A stretch of DNA of 64,000 bases from Neostapfia colusana (Eukaryota > Streptophyta > Magnoliopsida > Poales > Poaceae). The notes beneath the pieces were generated by a model. It worked only from the letters and a program-made list of their open reading frames with translations, ran no database searches and was not told the DNA's origin. The stretch spans positions 55,155,671 to 55,219,670 of the forward strand of contig JASWHV010000008.1 in the NCBI GenBank assembly GCA_030760725.1, read 5' to 3'. A program made the position numbers and the translations under genes. Below are positions 1-10,590 of this stretch, one piece after another (position 1 is the stretch's first letter; each line of letters begins with the position of its first letter).

Positions 1-38
1 ACACTCAGGATTAATCATCTAGTTATTCTCCTCTAATA
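1..38 (+). repeat. 3' end of copia 5' LTR
   Basis: The sequence attaatcatc-agttattctcctctaata repeats, with one or two changes, at the end of the 3' LTR (14241-14268). The remainder of this LTR lies before the window. Confidence 0.8.
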
Positions 39-50
39 TGGTATCATTAG
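39..50 (+). other. Degenerate primer binding site (initiator tRNA-Met type)
   Basis: tggtatcattag begins directly after the LTR end. The plant copia consensus is tggtatcagagc; the first eight bases match and the rest has decayed. It would prime minus-strand cDNA. Confidence 0.6.
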
Positions 51-59
51 CTAGGTTAG

Positions 60-640
60 TTTAGGGTTAGGGCTTAACACTAACCCTAAAGGCCCAGCCG
101 CCGCCCACACTGCTACGTCGCCGCCCCACCCCATCGCCCGCCCCCTGCTGCCACGCCGCCGCCTCACCCCGCCGCCGCGTCTGCGTGCAGCCCGCCCAAA
201 CTGGCCGCCGCACCTGGGGCTCCGCGCCGCCACCCCACCCCGCCGCCGCACCTGTGGATGCCGCCACCCCGCCCCGGCCGCTGCAGCCGCTGTACCTGCG
301 GGCGCCACGCCGCCACCCCACCCTGCCGCCGCACCTGCCGGTGCCGCCGCCCCACCCCGCCACCCGGCTGCTGCACATGCGGGCGCCGTCGCGTCTGCCA
401 TGGGCCACCTGTACCTACGGGCGCAGCTGCCGCCACCAGAAAGCCGCCGCCATGGGCCACCGCCGCCACATAACCGCCGCACCTGTGGATGCCACCGCCG
501 CCAGAGCGCTACCCCGCCACCATCAGGATTTGGGCCACCGCCGTCGTCAAGCTTCAGCCGGCCGGCACCACACACAACCAACCTGCTAGGAGCTCTACGG
601 GAGGGGGGGGCGCCACCGGATTGACTGGCGTCCCCCTCCC
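60..640. repeat. CCGCC-rich low-complexity leader of the copia element
   Basis: A GC-rich imperfect repeat of ccgccgcacctg-like units lies between the primer site and gag. It is open in several frames on both strands only because it lacks AT-rich stop codons. No domain is recognisable, so the long ORFs here (for example the minus-strand frame through 51-1265) are not called as genes. Confidence 0.6.
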
Positions 641-665
641 TTGGCCGATCACTGCCTCTGTTTTC

Positions 666-1975
666 ATGGCAGGTACTACCTCCGGGGCTCACGATTCTGC
701 CGTTATGTCCACCGGCCTGGACATCGAAGGGGGCACCACGACCACCGTCCGATCGGTGATCCCGTTTCCAGCCACTGGCGCCGCTGCTGACAGCACGACT
801 ACTGCCTCCGTCTATGGCACCGACACGACGGACACCTCCGCCATCGCCGCAGCCCTGGCCGCCTCTCACGAGCGCAAGCGGGCACTCGCTCTCGCACTGG
901 AGCAGGAGTGTGCCTCTGTGGCCACTCTTTCGCATCACCTCAAGGAGAAACTCACCGGTCAATGAGTACTGCCTACGAGCCTCCCTCGGATGCTGGTACG
1001 TACTCGGATTCACTTGTGGCTGCTCTTCATGCACCATCCGGACACTTGTGCTGGTTGTCCTCAGCTCCTCGTTTACCTCATATGCCCGGTTGCGTGACCT
1101 GATGCTCCTCACGTTGAGGCATTTACGCCTCGACGACCATGTCCTCCACGATGGTTCTTCAGTGGATGTCTCTTGGGTTAGTATGGACAACCTGGTCCTT
1201 TTATGGATCCTTGGCTCCCTCTCTGAGGAGCTACAGGACATCGTCGGGCAACGCGGTGGCGGCACTACTCGTCGGGCTTGGTTGGTCCTTGAGCAGCATT
1301 TTCTGAGAAATCACGCAACTCAAGCCATCCACATCAGTGCGCGGTTCTTGAACACAGGTCAGGGTGACCGCTCCGTCTCCGCCTACTGTCGAGAGATGAA
1401 GGGCATGGAGGATTCTCTATGTGACCTTGGCGAGCTGGTCACTAACAACGCTCTCGTCCTTCAGGTCCTTCAGGGCCTGAATGAGCGTTATTGTCACCTA
1501 TGGACGTGGCTTCTCCATCTGGAGCCACCCCCTACCTTCTAGAAGGTATGGTCTAATCTCAAGCTTGGAGATATCACTGCAGGAGGCTCTACTAGCTCCG
1601 GGTCTGCCATAGCCTTTTACGGCTCTAGGCAGTTCCCTCGTCCACCCACGCTAGCTGCTGGTGGACCACCGTCATGACCACCATTCACCTTAGGCACTCC
1701 TGCTAGCACTGGGGGTGGAAATCGTCGCCGCCAAGGTAAACGCGGCGGCCGTGATGGAGGTAGCAGGGCAGGCGACACAGCTACTTTCAATACTCAGGCT
1801 AGTGGTGGTACCAGTCGGGGAGGTGCACCCTGGCCCACATCCTACAACCCGTTGACTGGCCAGATCTATATGTGGCCTCGGCTGTCTCCGGGTTCTCAGC
1901 TTCCACGACCACCTCGTCCTCAACCGGATTTCGTAGCCCACCTTGGCTATAGTGGACCAGCCTAAAGTGTTGGTG
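666..1975 (+). pseudogene. copia gag remnant (UBN2-type)
   Basis: The probable start is the ATG at 666, opening MAGTTSGAHDS. A frame change near 960 leads to a second segment (to 1542) with the conserved copia gag helices: ARFLNTGQGDRSVSAYC, then LQVLQGLNERY. After a stop at 1542 a Gly/Arg-rich tail (about 1700-1770) and SYNPLTGQIYMWP (near 1840-1880) follow, both usual at the gag C-terminus. Gag would form the virus-like particle in the cytoplasm. At least one frameshift and two stops break it. I did not see a CCHC knuckle. The family call rests on motif order and is firm; the exact start is uncertain. Confidence 0.75.
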
Positions 1976-2149
1976 GGTCGCCGACTCATGTCTACGGTGG
2001 GCATGGCTATCCTTCTAGCGGACACACGACCTAGACCCATGGAGGCACCGACTACCCTGTTGGGTACTCAGAGCCGTCGGCACCACACCAGGAGCCACCC
2101 TCGACGTGGGATCGCCAGTCGCTGGCCTCCTCCTTCAGCACCATGCATC

Positions 2150-4177
2150 TTGATCCACTAGGTGTTGACTGGATAGCTTACTCCGAAGCGTCATATCATA
2201 CCACTCCTAATGCTGGTATACTTTCTTCCACCCACCCTCCCAATACCTCTTTTCCTTAATCTATCGTTGTTGGGAATGGGTCTAGTCTTCCGGTCACCTC
2301 AGTAGGTAATTCTGGATTCCCGTGGTCCTTCTAGCTGAAAAACATTCTTGTCACTCTGGATATCATTCGGAATTTACTTTCTGTCCATTGTTTTACCACT
2401 CACAACAATGTTTCCATTGAGTTTGATCCGTTTGGTTTGTCTGTGAAGGACCTTTCTACCTGACGACTTCTTTTTCAATGTGATAGCTCGGGACCTCTCT
2501 ACACACTTTGACTTCCTACTTCTGCTGCATCACCGTGTTTTGCTTTGACTGCGACATCTTTATCCACAATTTGGCATCGCCGGCTTGGCCACCCTGGTGC
2601 AGATGCTATGTCGAAGTTGTCTAGTAGTTATGTTATTTCATGTTCTAGGGGCACACATGACTCTTTATGTCATGCTTGTCAGCTTGGTCGCCATGTTCAG
2701 CTTCCTTTTCCCACTTCTGTTACCCATGTTGAACATGCCTTTGATCTTATTCATTGTGATTTGTGGATATCACCTATTACCAGTGTATCGGACTTTAATA
2801 TTATTTGGTGATCATTTATAATTTTTCTCACTTTTCGTGGACTTCTTCATTACGGTTGAAGTCTGAGACTTTGTTACTCGTTCTCACTTCTTCGTCTGCA
2901 TATCCACTCAGTTTGGATGCACCATCCGAGCTGTCCATTGCGATAACAGACGCGAGTTTGATAACTCGGCATTTCGTAACGTTCTATCCGCACATGGGGT
3001 ACAGCTACACATGTCTTGTCTGTATACCTCTCCTCAGAACGGCAAGGCTGAGCGTATGATTCGTATCACCAACCACGTGATGCGCTCCTTGGTGTTCCAG
3101 GCATCTATTCTTGCCTGATATTGGGTGGAGGCTCTCCACACTGCCACTCTTCTGATTAATCGCATTCCTACCAAGGTGATTCGTGCCCCCACCCCCTATT
3201 TTGCTTTATATGGCACCGCGACCACCTTCGAGTTTTTTGGTGCGCTTACTACCCTAATGTTTCCGCCACTGCCCCACATAAGCTTGCGCCCTGCTCGACA
3301 CGGTGTGTTTCCCTCGAGTATTCCCTTGATCATAAGGGTTACCGGTGCTTAGACCTCACCACTCACCGTCTTTTGATCTCTCGACACGTCGTATTCGACG
3401 AGTCCTCCTTCCCCTTCTCCACCACCTCTTCCGGTTCAACCACAGAGTTGGATTCTCTTTTTCCCTTTGACCTTGAGGCTGCTCCCCAGCTGCCTTGGCC
3501 TCTTTCTTCTGCAGGTCCGACACGCGCTATGCCTCAGGTGCCCCCGGCTCACCTGCTGCACCACGTGCGGCATCGATGCCTCCAGTGTCACCTGCTGCAC
3601 CTCGGGTGGTCCCAACGTCACCAGCTTTGCCACATGCGGCATCGGCTTCTCCGGCACCACCCGCTGCACCTTGGGTGGCCCCGATGACACCAGCTGCACC
3701 GCGCGCGGCCTTGGCCTCCCCGACGTCACCTGCTGCAAGTCTGACATCCCCGACATCACCAGACGCACCAGACGCGGCACCGACTGCGATCCTGACTTCT
3801 CGCATCGCCGACCCCGCACTTGTCTACTAGCGATGAGCGCGGGATGGTGCCTCAGCACCGGCTGCCCCCACGGGCGGCACCAGAGCCCTCCATGCTAGTC
3901 ACCGCGCCAAGCGCGGCCACGATACCCACTCTCGTCTATCAACGACGGGAGCGGGTTGGTGCACCAGCTCCTGCTCGCTCCGAGCGCCCATTGTACAATC
4001 CTTCTCTACTCCATAGGGATCCTAGTCATGTTCACCCCGATGGTGACTCGATGTGCGTCCGGGAGTCTCCAACCGGTTGAGCGCTTCTCCGGAGCTGTCT
4101 TCTCATCGACGACATCTCCACTGCCTGACTCTTCTTCGGTCTAGCCCATACTGACATCCGTCCGTAGCGCCCTGGCT
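2150..4177 (+). pseudogene. copia protease-integrase remnant
   Basis: The protease site is at about 2166-2200 and reads DWIAYSEASYH. Family members have D-S/T-G-A-S here, so the catalytic Asp and the Gly are gone. The pre-integrase zinc domain is clear at 2566-2705: WHRRLGHPG followed by CHACQLGRH. The integrase core is shredded by frameshifts between 2800 and 3350 (the tail ATLLINRIPTKVIRAPTPY is visible near 3145-3200). RHVVFDESSFPF at about 3385 marks the junction after integrase. Region 3495-3830 is a Pro/Ala-rich linker built from SPAAPRAA-like repeats, which keeps several frames open. The product is non-functional. Confidence 0.75.
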
Positions 4178-4640
4178 GACCCTCACTGGCATTGCGCTAT
4201 GGAGGAAGAGTATGCAGCCCGGCTTGCCAACCGGACGTGGGACATGGTTCCCAGCCCCGGTCGTGGCAATGTTGTCACGAGCAAGTGGTTATTCACACAT
4301 AAGAAGAAGGAGGACGGTACCTTGGAGAGGTACAAGGCTCGGTGGGTACTTCGGGGCTTCACCCAGCGCCCTGGAGTCAACTACAACGAGACCTTCTGCA
4401 CGGTGGTGAAGCCGGCAATGGTTCGTACCGTTTTGTCGCTGGCTCTCTCGCGTTCCTGGCTTGTCCACAAATTGGACATCAAGAATGCCTTCCTCCACGG
4501 TGCACTGACCAAGACGGTGTACTGCAGTCAGCCAACATGATTTGTTGACTCAGCTCATCTAGGCATGGTCTGTAAGCTGAACAAATTCATGTGCGGTCTA
4601 AAGCAGGCACCAAGAGCCTGGTATAGCCGGTTCACCTCCT
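4178..4640 (+). pseudogene. copia reverse transcriptase, N-terminal part
   Basis: RVT_2 domain: WLFTHKKKEDGTLERYKARW, then LDIKNAFLHGAL, then CGLKQAPRAWYSRF running up to the insertion at 4641. One stop follows the LHGAL block at about 4540, and the frame resumes beyond it. The RT continues on the far side of the solo LTR at 6364 and is cut a second time at 6773. It would copy element RNA into cDNA inside the particle. The fold is interrupted, so it is inactive. Confidence 0.85.
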
Positions 4641-4961
4641 TGAAAGTGCATCTAGGTAATCCACGTGGGTTTTGGATGATTGATGATGATAATTAAGATA
4701 CTAATGAATTTTACTGAGTGTGAGCACAGGTTCTTATCAAAGGAATGCATGTTGAGTCTCTCAAGAAGCAAAAAGTAAAAGAAGAAGACTTGAAAAAGTA
4801 GAAAAATAGAATTTTTCTATTGAGTTTTACATCTTTGAGTTGTGTAAAGGATTATCTCTTTTAGAGTGCTTGAGAATCATTAGAGAGCTCAAACTAAAGT
4901 TAGAAAGTTAGAATCGTGAGAGAAAGTAGTCATAGGTATGGCTGAAAAAGGGAAGACCGGA

Positions 4962-5600
4962 CTTGTCCAAACTACGGGCCAGACTAGTCCGTTCCAACAC
5001 AGACTAGTCCATTTTAGACCGAACAACAAGTCTCTGAGTGAGTTCGGACTTGTCCGTTTTAGGCCGGACTAGTCCGTTGTCGAGTGAGTCTGAGCCTTTA
5101 TGAGACTAAGTCTCGGAAGGCCGGACTAGTCCGCCTAGTTGGCCGGACTAGTCCGCTAAGCGGACTAAGCCATTTGGGTCTGGAGAAGGAGTCTCTGAGT
5201 GACTTCGGACTAGTCCGCTCCATAGGTCGGACTAGTCTGGTCCCATCAGACTAGTCCGGTTTAGGATGAAACAAAGGTTCCTGTGTGAGCTCGGACTAGT
5301 CCGAAGTTGGCTGGACTAGTCCGCAACCCTAGATTAGAGAGTTTTCTAGAGTAAATCTGGTAAGACCGGACTAGTCCGCCCGTGGGGCCGGACTAGTCCG
5401 CCCTTACCAGACTAGTCCGTTCTCATACGGAACAAAGGTTCATGACTGAGATCGGACTAGTCCGCTCTTGGCCGGACTAGTCCGGGGTTTTATGACCGTT
5501 TGAATCCAACAGTCACTAGACTTTAGTTGGTAGCCTTGTGACGTGGGTGGTCCCTTGAGAACGTACTAGTCCGGGGTTTGGACCGGACTAGTCCGGACTT
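4962..5600. repeat. Cluster of CGGACTAGTCCG palindromes in the solo LTR
   Basis: About 18 copies of a 12-14 bp palindrome, (c)cggactagtccg(g), occur upstream of the TATA box; one more lies at about 6266. The ACTAGT core is the most constant part, and a few copies vary in the outer bases (agactagtccg, ggacttgtccg). Spacing is irregular (about 19 to 60 bp), so this is not a simple tandem repeat. Confidence 0.9.
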
Positions 5601-5630
5601 TAGTAGGTAACGGCTACATGCTGGGACTTC

Positions 5631-5640
5631 TATAAAAAGG
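5631..5640 (+). promoter_or_regulatory. TATA box of the solo LTR
   Basis: tataaaaagg lies just downstream of the palindrome cluster. It is well placed for Pol II start of the U3-R junction, with about 720 bp of R/U5 after it. Confidence 0.7.
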
Positions 5641-6363
5641 AGACCCCCCGGCTGAGAATTAGAAGTAGAATAACCCTAGCACTGATAACTCATTCCTAGA
5701 GCTCTTCTAAGCCTCTTTCCTCACCTTCTAGACCCCTAAGATTGGATCTTAAGGAGTTTTTGGTTTTGTGAGAGGAAAAACGTGGTGATCGACGTTTGAG
5801 CTCTCGGTTTGACTCTCTTGCAATCTTATTGTTAATTTGAGTTCTTGATTGTTGTATTTTGATTCCTAGAACTGCTAGGTTGTTGAAGGGAGCCTCACTT
5901 TGTGAGTAGCCCCTAAGAGCATTGTATTCACATTTGATTAATAGTGAAAGAGCCCGGACTTGATCTTGGTGATCGCTTGGTGAGGGAAGGGTTGGAAAAG
6001 ACCCGATCCTTTGTGGACTCCTCAACAAGGACGTAGATTCCTGTGGAATCGAACCTCGGGATAAATCGTGTCTCTTGGTTCCTTTACCTTCTCGCTTGCT
6101 CACTAGAATTACTTATTAAGCTTTCGTCTTGTTAACAGTTGTGAATTGTTCCGCTGACCGGCAATCTAATCATTCACAACTTATTAGTGAGATTGTTTGA
6201 CTACTATACATCTTACGCTTAAACGAACTTAAAAGGAAAACCTAAAACACAATTTTATACCTAGACCGGACTAGTCCGGCCTTCTTTAAGTTTAATCCGC
6301 TGTTTATAATAGTTTCAGGTTTTATCAGCCTATTCATCCCCCCTCTAGGCAACTTTCACTCAT

Positions 6364-6772
6364 TCATGGTCTCACCGGGCTTTGTCGAAGCCAATTCGGA
6401 CACTTTGTTGTTTGTCTATCGACGTGGCAGTGACACTGATTATTTTCTACTGTACGTCGATGACATTGTACTGACAGCGTCCAATCCAGCTCTTCTTTGG
6501 CGTACTATCTCTGCTTTACAGTAGAAGTTTGCTAGGAAGGACTTGGGCCACCTCCACCACTTCTTGGGTATTGCGTTCAAGGACCGACCAGGCGGCTTGT
6601 TCCTTTACCAGCGACAGCACTGCCTGGACATTCTCCAACGAGCGGGCATGGTTGAGTGCAAGCCGTGATCCACTCAAGTGGATACCCAGGTGAAGCTCTC
6701 CGCTATCGACGGGACACCCGTCACTGACCCTACTGCTTACAAGAGTCTTGCACGTGCTCTTTAGTACCTCAC
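6364..6772 (+). pseudogene. copia reverse transcriptase, central part with YVDD
   Basis: This continues the frame broken at 4640. HGLTGFVEANSDTLLFVY leads to the catalytic YVDD at 6453-6464 (LLYVDDIVLTASN). DLGHLHHFLGI and a QRQHCLDILQRAGM block follow. In-frame stops occur at about 6520, 6667 and 6762. The segment ends in KSLARAL at 6760, where the next insert begins, and the RT tail resumes at 13461. Two inserts and internal stops make it inactive. Confidence 0.85.
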
Positions 6773-7989
6773 TGTCAAAGTGTTTTCCTGCGACACTTCC
6801 CCCGGTCTGCTCGGAAGCAGCCCTCAGAGGTTCTTTTTTCGGAGAGGCTAGTGGATCTCAAAGGTCGGAGCACAATGGCGAGGAAGGACACGAGGATTAA
6901 CGTAATTCGGGCCACCGGAGCATAATACCCTACGTCCACGGGAGTGTTTGCTGTATTGCTTGCTCGTATGAGTGTTATAGTCAGTCAGGGTTTAGAACCC
7001 TTTCCCCGGAGGCTGCCCCGGTCCTTTTATAGCCCAAGGTCGGAGCATTTACAAGGTGGCCCGGGGACCGACAGGTGGCCCCGAGGCTATCTGCATCCTA
7101 TACATGAGCTATAGGCATTTACAACTATATGCATTGTCACCGTCAGTAGAGTTAAGGCGCGCCGCCTGACATACCGTGCGCCTCTGACCGGGTGGCAGGT
7201 GATGATGAAGTTCCCGTCTTGTCGCCGCGTCCCTTCACTCTGCTGGGTAGCTCAGTGCTGTTGGGCGGCACTGTTATGCCATCGCGCCCCGCCGTCCTGT
7301 CTTTCACCGTAATAGCGAACAGATGGAGGACGGAGGCGTGCGCCGTGCGCCATGCTTTTGGGGAATGCACGATCCTTGAATGCTCAGCTTGACAGTGTAC
7401 CTTCCTCTTTACTCCTTGGCCATCTTCCCTTGTCTCGTCGATGTGACGTCCGGGTGGTTGGCCCCCGGGACACGCATCTCCACCGGAGCTGTCTTGCGAA
7501 GTAGTGGGTGGTCCGGAGTCATTGGACATGTGGCAGCACCGGAGCCCTCCCATGCTGGAGGTCAAGCCCGGTGCCGCAGGACACGTGGCACATCCGGAGC
7601 CTTCCTTGGGGGAAGGTGCACCTGGAGTCATCGCCCACGTGGCAACATCGGAGCCCTCCCATGCTGGAGATCGGATCCGGAGCCGCAAGACACGTGGCAC
7701 CTCGGAGCTCTCTCTGGCGGAGGGTGTGGCTCAGAGGTTTCGGGCACGTGGCAGCGCCGGAGCCCTCCCTGGTGGAAAATCAGGCCCAACACCACTGGAC
7801 ACATGGCGGCTCCTGAGCCACCCTCGACTGGTAGTCAGGCTCAGGGCCTGAAGACACGTGGCAACCCCAAGACTGCCCATGGGGCCCAAGGCACGTGACT
7901 TATGCTGGGGCCCACCTAAGCTGGAAAGGCGGGGCCCAAGTTATTTTTTATCCACTACGCGGGGGTACCCTGTCTGTAGGGTACCAACA
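6773..7989 (-). repeat. 3' LTR of the gag-only element
   Basis: In element orientation it runs from TGTTGGTACCC (at 7989) to CTTTGACA (at 6773). It aligns throughout with 12246-13460. A TATA-like ctataaaagg is the reverse complement of 7023-7032. The U3 part carries a G-box repeat array (7527-7897). Confidence 0.9.
7527..7897. repeat. Tandem G-box (CACGTGG) array in 3' LTR
   Basis: Eight CACGTG-type motifs occur at 7527 (catgtgg), 7582, 7636, 7691, 7745, 7800 (cacatgg), 7855 and 7892. The first seven are 54-55 bp apart. Alternate units are more alike (for example ggagccctcccatgctggag follows the motifs at 7527 and 7636), giving a 109-bp dimer. Confidence 0.9.
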
Positions 7990-8004
7990 GTGGCCCCCGG
8001 GCCC
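7990..8004 (-). other. Polypurine tract of the gag-only element
   Basis: The minus strand reads gggcccgggggccac directly before the 3' LTR start TGTTGG. This is the expected place for the plus-strand DNA primer. Confidence 0.65.
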
Positions 8005-10590
8005 ATCTCGGGGGAGGTATTGAGCCCGTAGGTGGGGCCTCTATCTCTCCGGCATGGTGGTTTTGAACTTGCAATTTTGGGAATCAAATTGGTGGCGAGA
8101 TTTTCGCGTAGTGGGCGAGCGGCCGTACCGGGGAGACGAAGAGGTTGCTTGCCCTCGATGTAGTGGGTGCACCTAGTCAAAGCGGCAGTGGATCATGGTG
8201 TCCACTCTGACTTGAATGGTCACAGCATGGCAGTTGGGGGGTTACCTCGGGGCAATTACTACGACCGCCCGGGAACCGATGAGATACTGCGCTGCTTCCC
8301 TCGGGAACCACCAGACGTTTCGAGCTTTACTCGCCCACTTACTCTTGCATGCTGCCGGGGCCCGGTCGTCCTGCTTGGTTTGACCAGTCATGGCGGCCTC
8401 CCGGCAGGCAAGCGACAGTGCAAGATTTGAGCTCTGGAGCCCTCAGGGGGTGCCAGCTTTGGGGGTCCGAGAGTGGCCCCTGGGAAAGCTGGTGCCCCAG
8501 GATCAACCCTTCAGACCGGAACCCCGTGGCCTGCATAGACACTAGGAGAAAGGGTAACCGTGCCGTGTAGTTGTAACTTCCCTGCTCGATGGCCACATTA
8601 TGGCTTATGGTCCTCTTCTAAACTACGGGACCTGGGCAATTTAGTGTAGTAGCGTCCAGACCCTGGTTACCGTCCTTCCTGGGGTGGTGTACCACCCCCC
8701 CCCCCCCCCCCGCACTTGGGTGTTGCGCTGGCAGAGGCAGGATGCACACGCTTAGGGCATAGGACAAGCCTAAGCAGGCTACACACCCTGGACCTCCCGC
8801 TGGCCAGACACTCCGAAGAGGGGAGGCATCCGCCTGGGACTACCGGACCCAAGAAGGCAGGTAACCAGAGGGTCCGGAGACAATACAGGTGCCTCGAGCA
8901 TTTTGCCTAGAGCGAGATAGAGAAACCCAACTATGTACATGTCGTGGGGTGTGCAAAAGTATACGCAAGCTTGAAAGGAAAGCTGTAAAAAATTTAGACA
9001 TATATAAGGTAGGATAAGGGAGCTCAAAGGTCCAGAACGACTTAGCTAGCATGGGTAGCACTTTGCCAACGTCCAAGCTTGTTCCTCCGGACCCTTAGCA
9101 GCGTAAGGACCCAGGGCGCTCTGGCAGTGTAGCTACCACTCCTTTCGGGTCCCTGATGGTGCAAGGACCCGAGGTGAGCTCAGCCCTTGTCTTCAGCTTG
9201 CCGTAGCTGGCACTCAGAGCCTTCTGTTGACTGCTGGAGTGGTCCGACATCCTGCCCACATGGTTGACCATGATGGCCCCCTGGTAGGTGTGGTCACTTA
9301 GTGGGGCGCACCTACAAAGTAGACTGGATGAGGTAGGGTGTTAGCATCGGACCTCCCGAGGGGTCCGGGACGCCACGGACCCATTCGGACCTGCAAGCAT
9401 GGTAGAAAAAAGGAGTAGTCGTGCCCACTGGTCACTTTTCCTCGTTTGGTAGCATTACTGTGACTTACGGTCCTCAGCTGAGCTACGGGGCTTGGGTAAT
9501 TCGATGTGGTCGTCCAGGATGTGGTTGAAACCTTGCTCAGGGGTATGAACCGTCTGGTTCCCCGGTACTGAGCCGTAGCGCTGAGGAGGCAGGATGCGTA
9601 CGCTTTGGGTGCGGTACCAGTCATAGCAGACTACACACCCGGACCACCCGCTGGCATAAGCCTTTCAGGGGAGGGCCATTCAGCACCATAAGGCCCCCAA
9701 GCAATGAGACAATCATTTGATCCCGGTACGTCACAGGTAACTCAAGCAGACCCGCCTACGGGAGGATATCATAGCTCCTGCTACGGTGGAACACATAAAA
9801 AGTGACTGGTCACATGGCCGAAGTGGTATGGAAAGAAAACACAAGAAGGGTATTGGAGCGGTGTACGAGATCCGGTTACTCCTATTGTCCGTAGCCATGC
9901 TCTTTCTGGCCCTCGAGTACTCAGTCGTCGCGCTGAGGAGGCAGGATGTCTACGCTATGAGTGCGGTACCAGTCATAGCAGGCTACACACTGGACCTCCC
10001 GCTAGCAGTAATCTTTCAGTGAGGAAACCTTCCAGCGGCACAGGTTCTAGGAAAAGTGTGTAGAGCGGCTCTAGACATGCCGTTTATAGTTGGTATCCAT
10101 GAACTAGCATAAAGTGTAAATAGAGTGCACGGGGCAGGATACATTTTTTCTTGTTTCTGGCTTCCTTCGGGTGATAGGAGGCAACAGCCATGTGAGAAGG
10201 CAGCGACCCACCCCAGATAATAAGAGTAGCTGGACCCTTCCAGGACTTTAGCTGTTCTAAGCACTGGTCCTAGTCTCTATGACACCCTTACAAGAAAGAG
10301 AAAAATAAAAAAACATCCTACCTCTGCACTAAGGGTAGAACTTACTAAGGTGTTCTATGTCCTGTGGTCTAGGAAGAGACACCCACCCCCTTGCAGCCAG
10401 GCAGCATACCTGGGGGCGGCATGCTTGTACTGGTCGGGAGGGACCCTCCCAGCTGGGGGGAGGCTTGTCACCCCTCCTCGAGAGAGCATTGGCCAAGGCA
10501 CTAGGTAGCCTTACCTCGAGCTGCCTACATTCGCCGTATGTCTGGGTGTCAAGTGAGCCCTTGTCGCATGACGAAGTGGGGAACGCCTAG
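8005..10590. other. Non-coding interior of the gag-only element with internal repeats
   Basis: No domain is found in any frame. Three related segments recur at about 8727-8805, 9575-9655 and 9925-10010. Each has gaggcaggatg, then agcaggctacacac or a close variant, then ggacctcccgctggc or variant. A C-run of 16 bases sits at about 8695-8710. In autonomous relatives pol would occupy this place. Confidence 0.6.

Larger units (their letters stand above)
4641..6358 (+). mobile_element. Solo LTR, Sirevirus-like copia family
   Basis: The 1718-bp unit starts TGAAAGTGCATCTAGG and ends CCTCTAGGCAACTTTCA, so the TG...CA ends sit within a short inverted repeat (TGAAAGT/ACTTTCA). Flanks are ctcct (4636-4640) and ctcat (6359-6363), a 5-bp target duplication with one change. 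RT coding sequence resumes at the far side. No primer site, polypurine tract or coding domain is inside, so it is a single LTR left by LTR-LTR recombination. A CCCCTCTAGG-type tail and LTR palindromes are, from my knowledge of the family, typical of Sireviruses; the family name is inference. Confidence 0.8.

Noticed and set aside
51..1265. Long minus-strand ORF (404 codons) and overlapping + ORFs at the left edge
   Set aside because: They lie over a CCGCC-rich repeat that lacks stop codons in most frames; the true frame is the + strand gag from 666.
3495..3830. A separate Pro/Ala-rich protein
   Set aside because: It is the low-complexity linker between integrase and RT of the copia element, in a broken frame.
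7380..7898. 172-codon + ORF with repeated GHVAAPEPS-like peptides
   Set aside because: It is the translation of the 54-55 bp G-box repeat in the LTR; several frames are open together because the repeat lacks stops.
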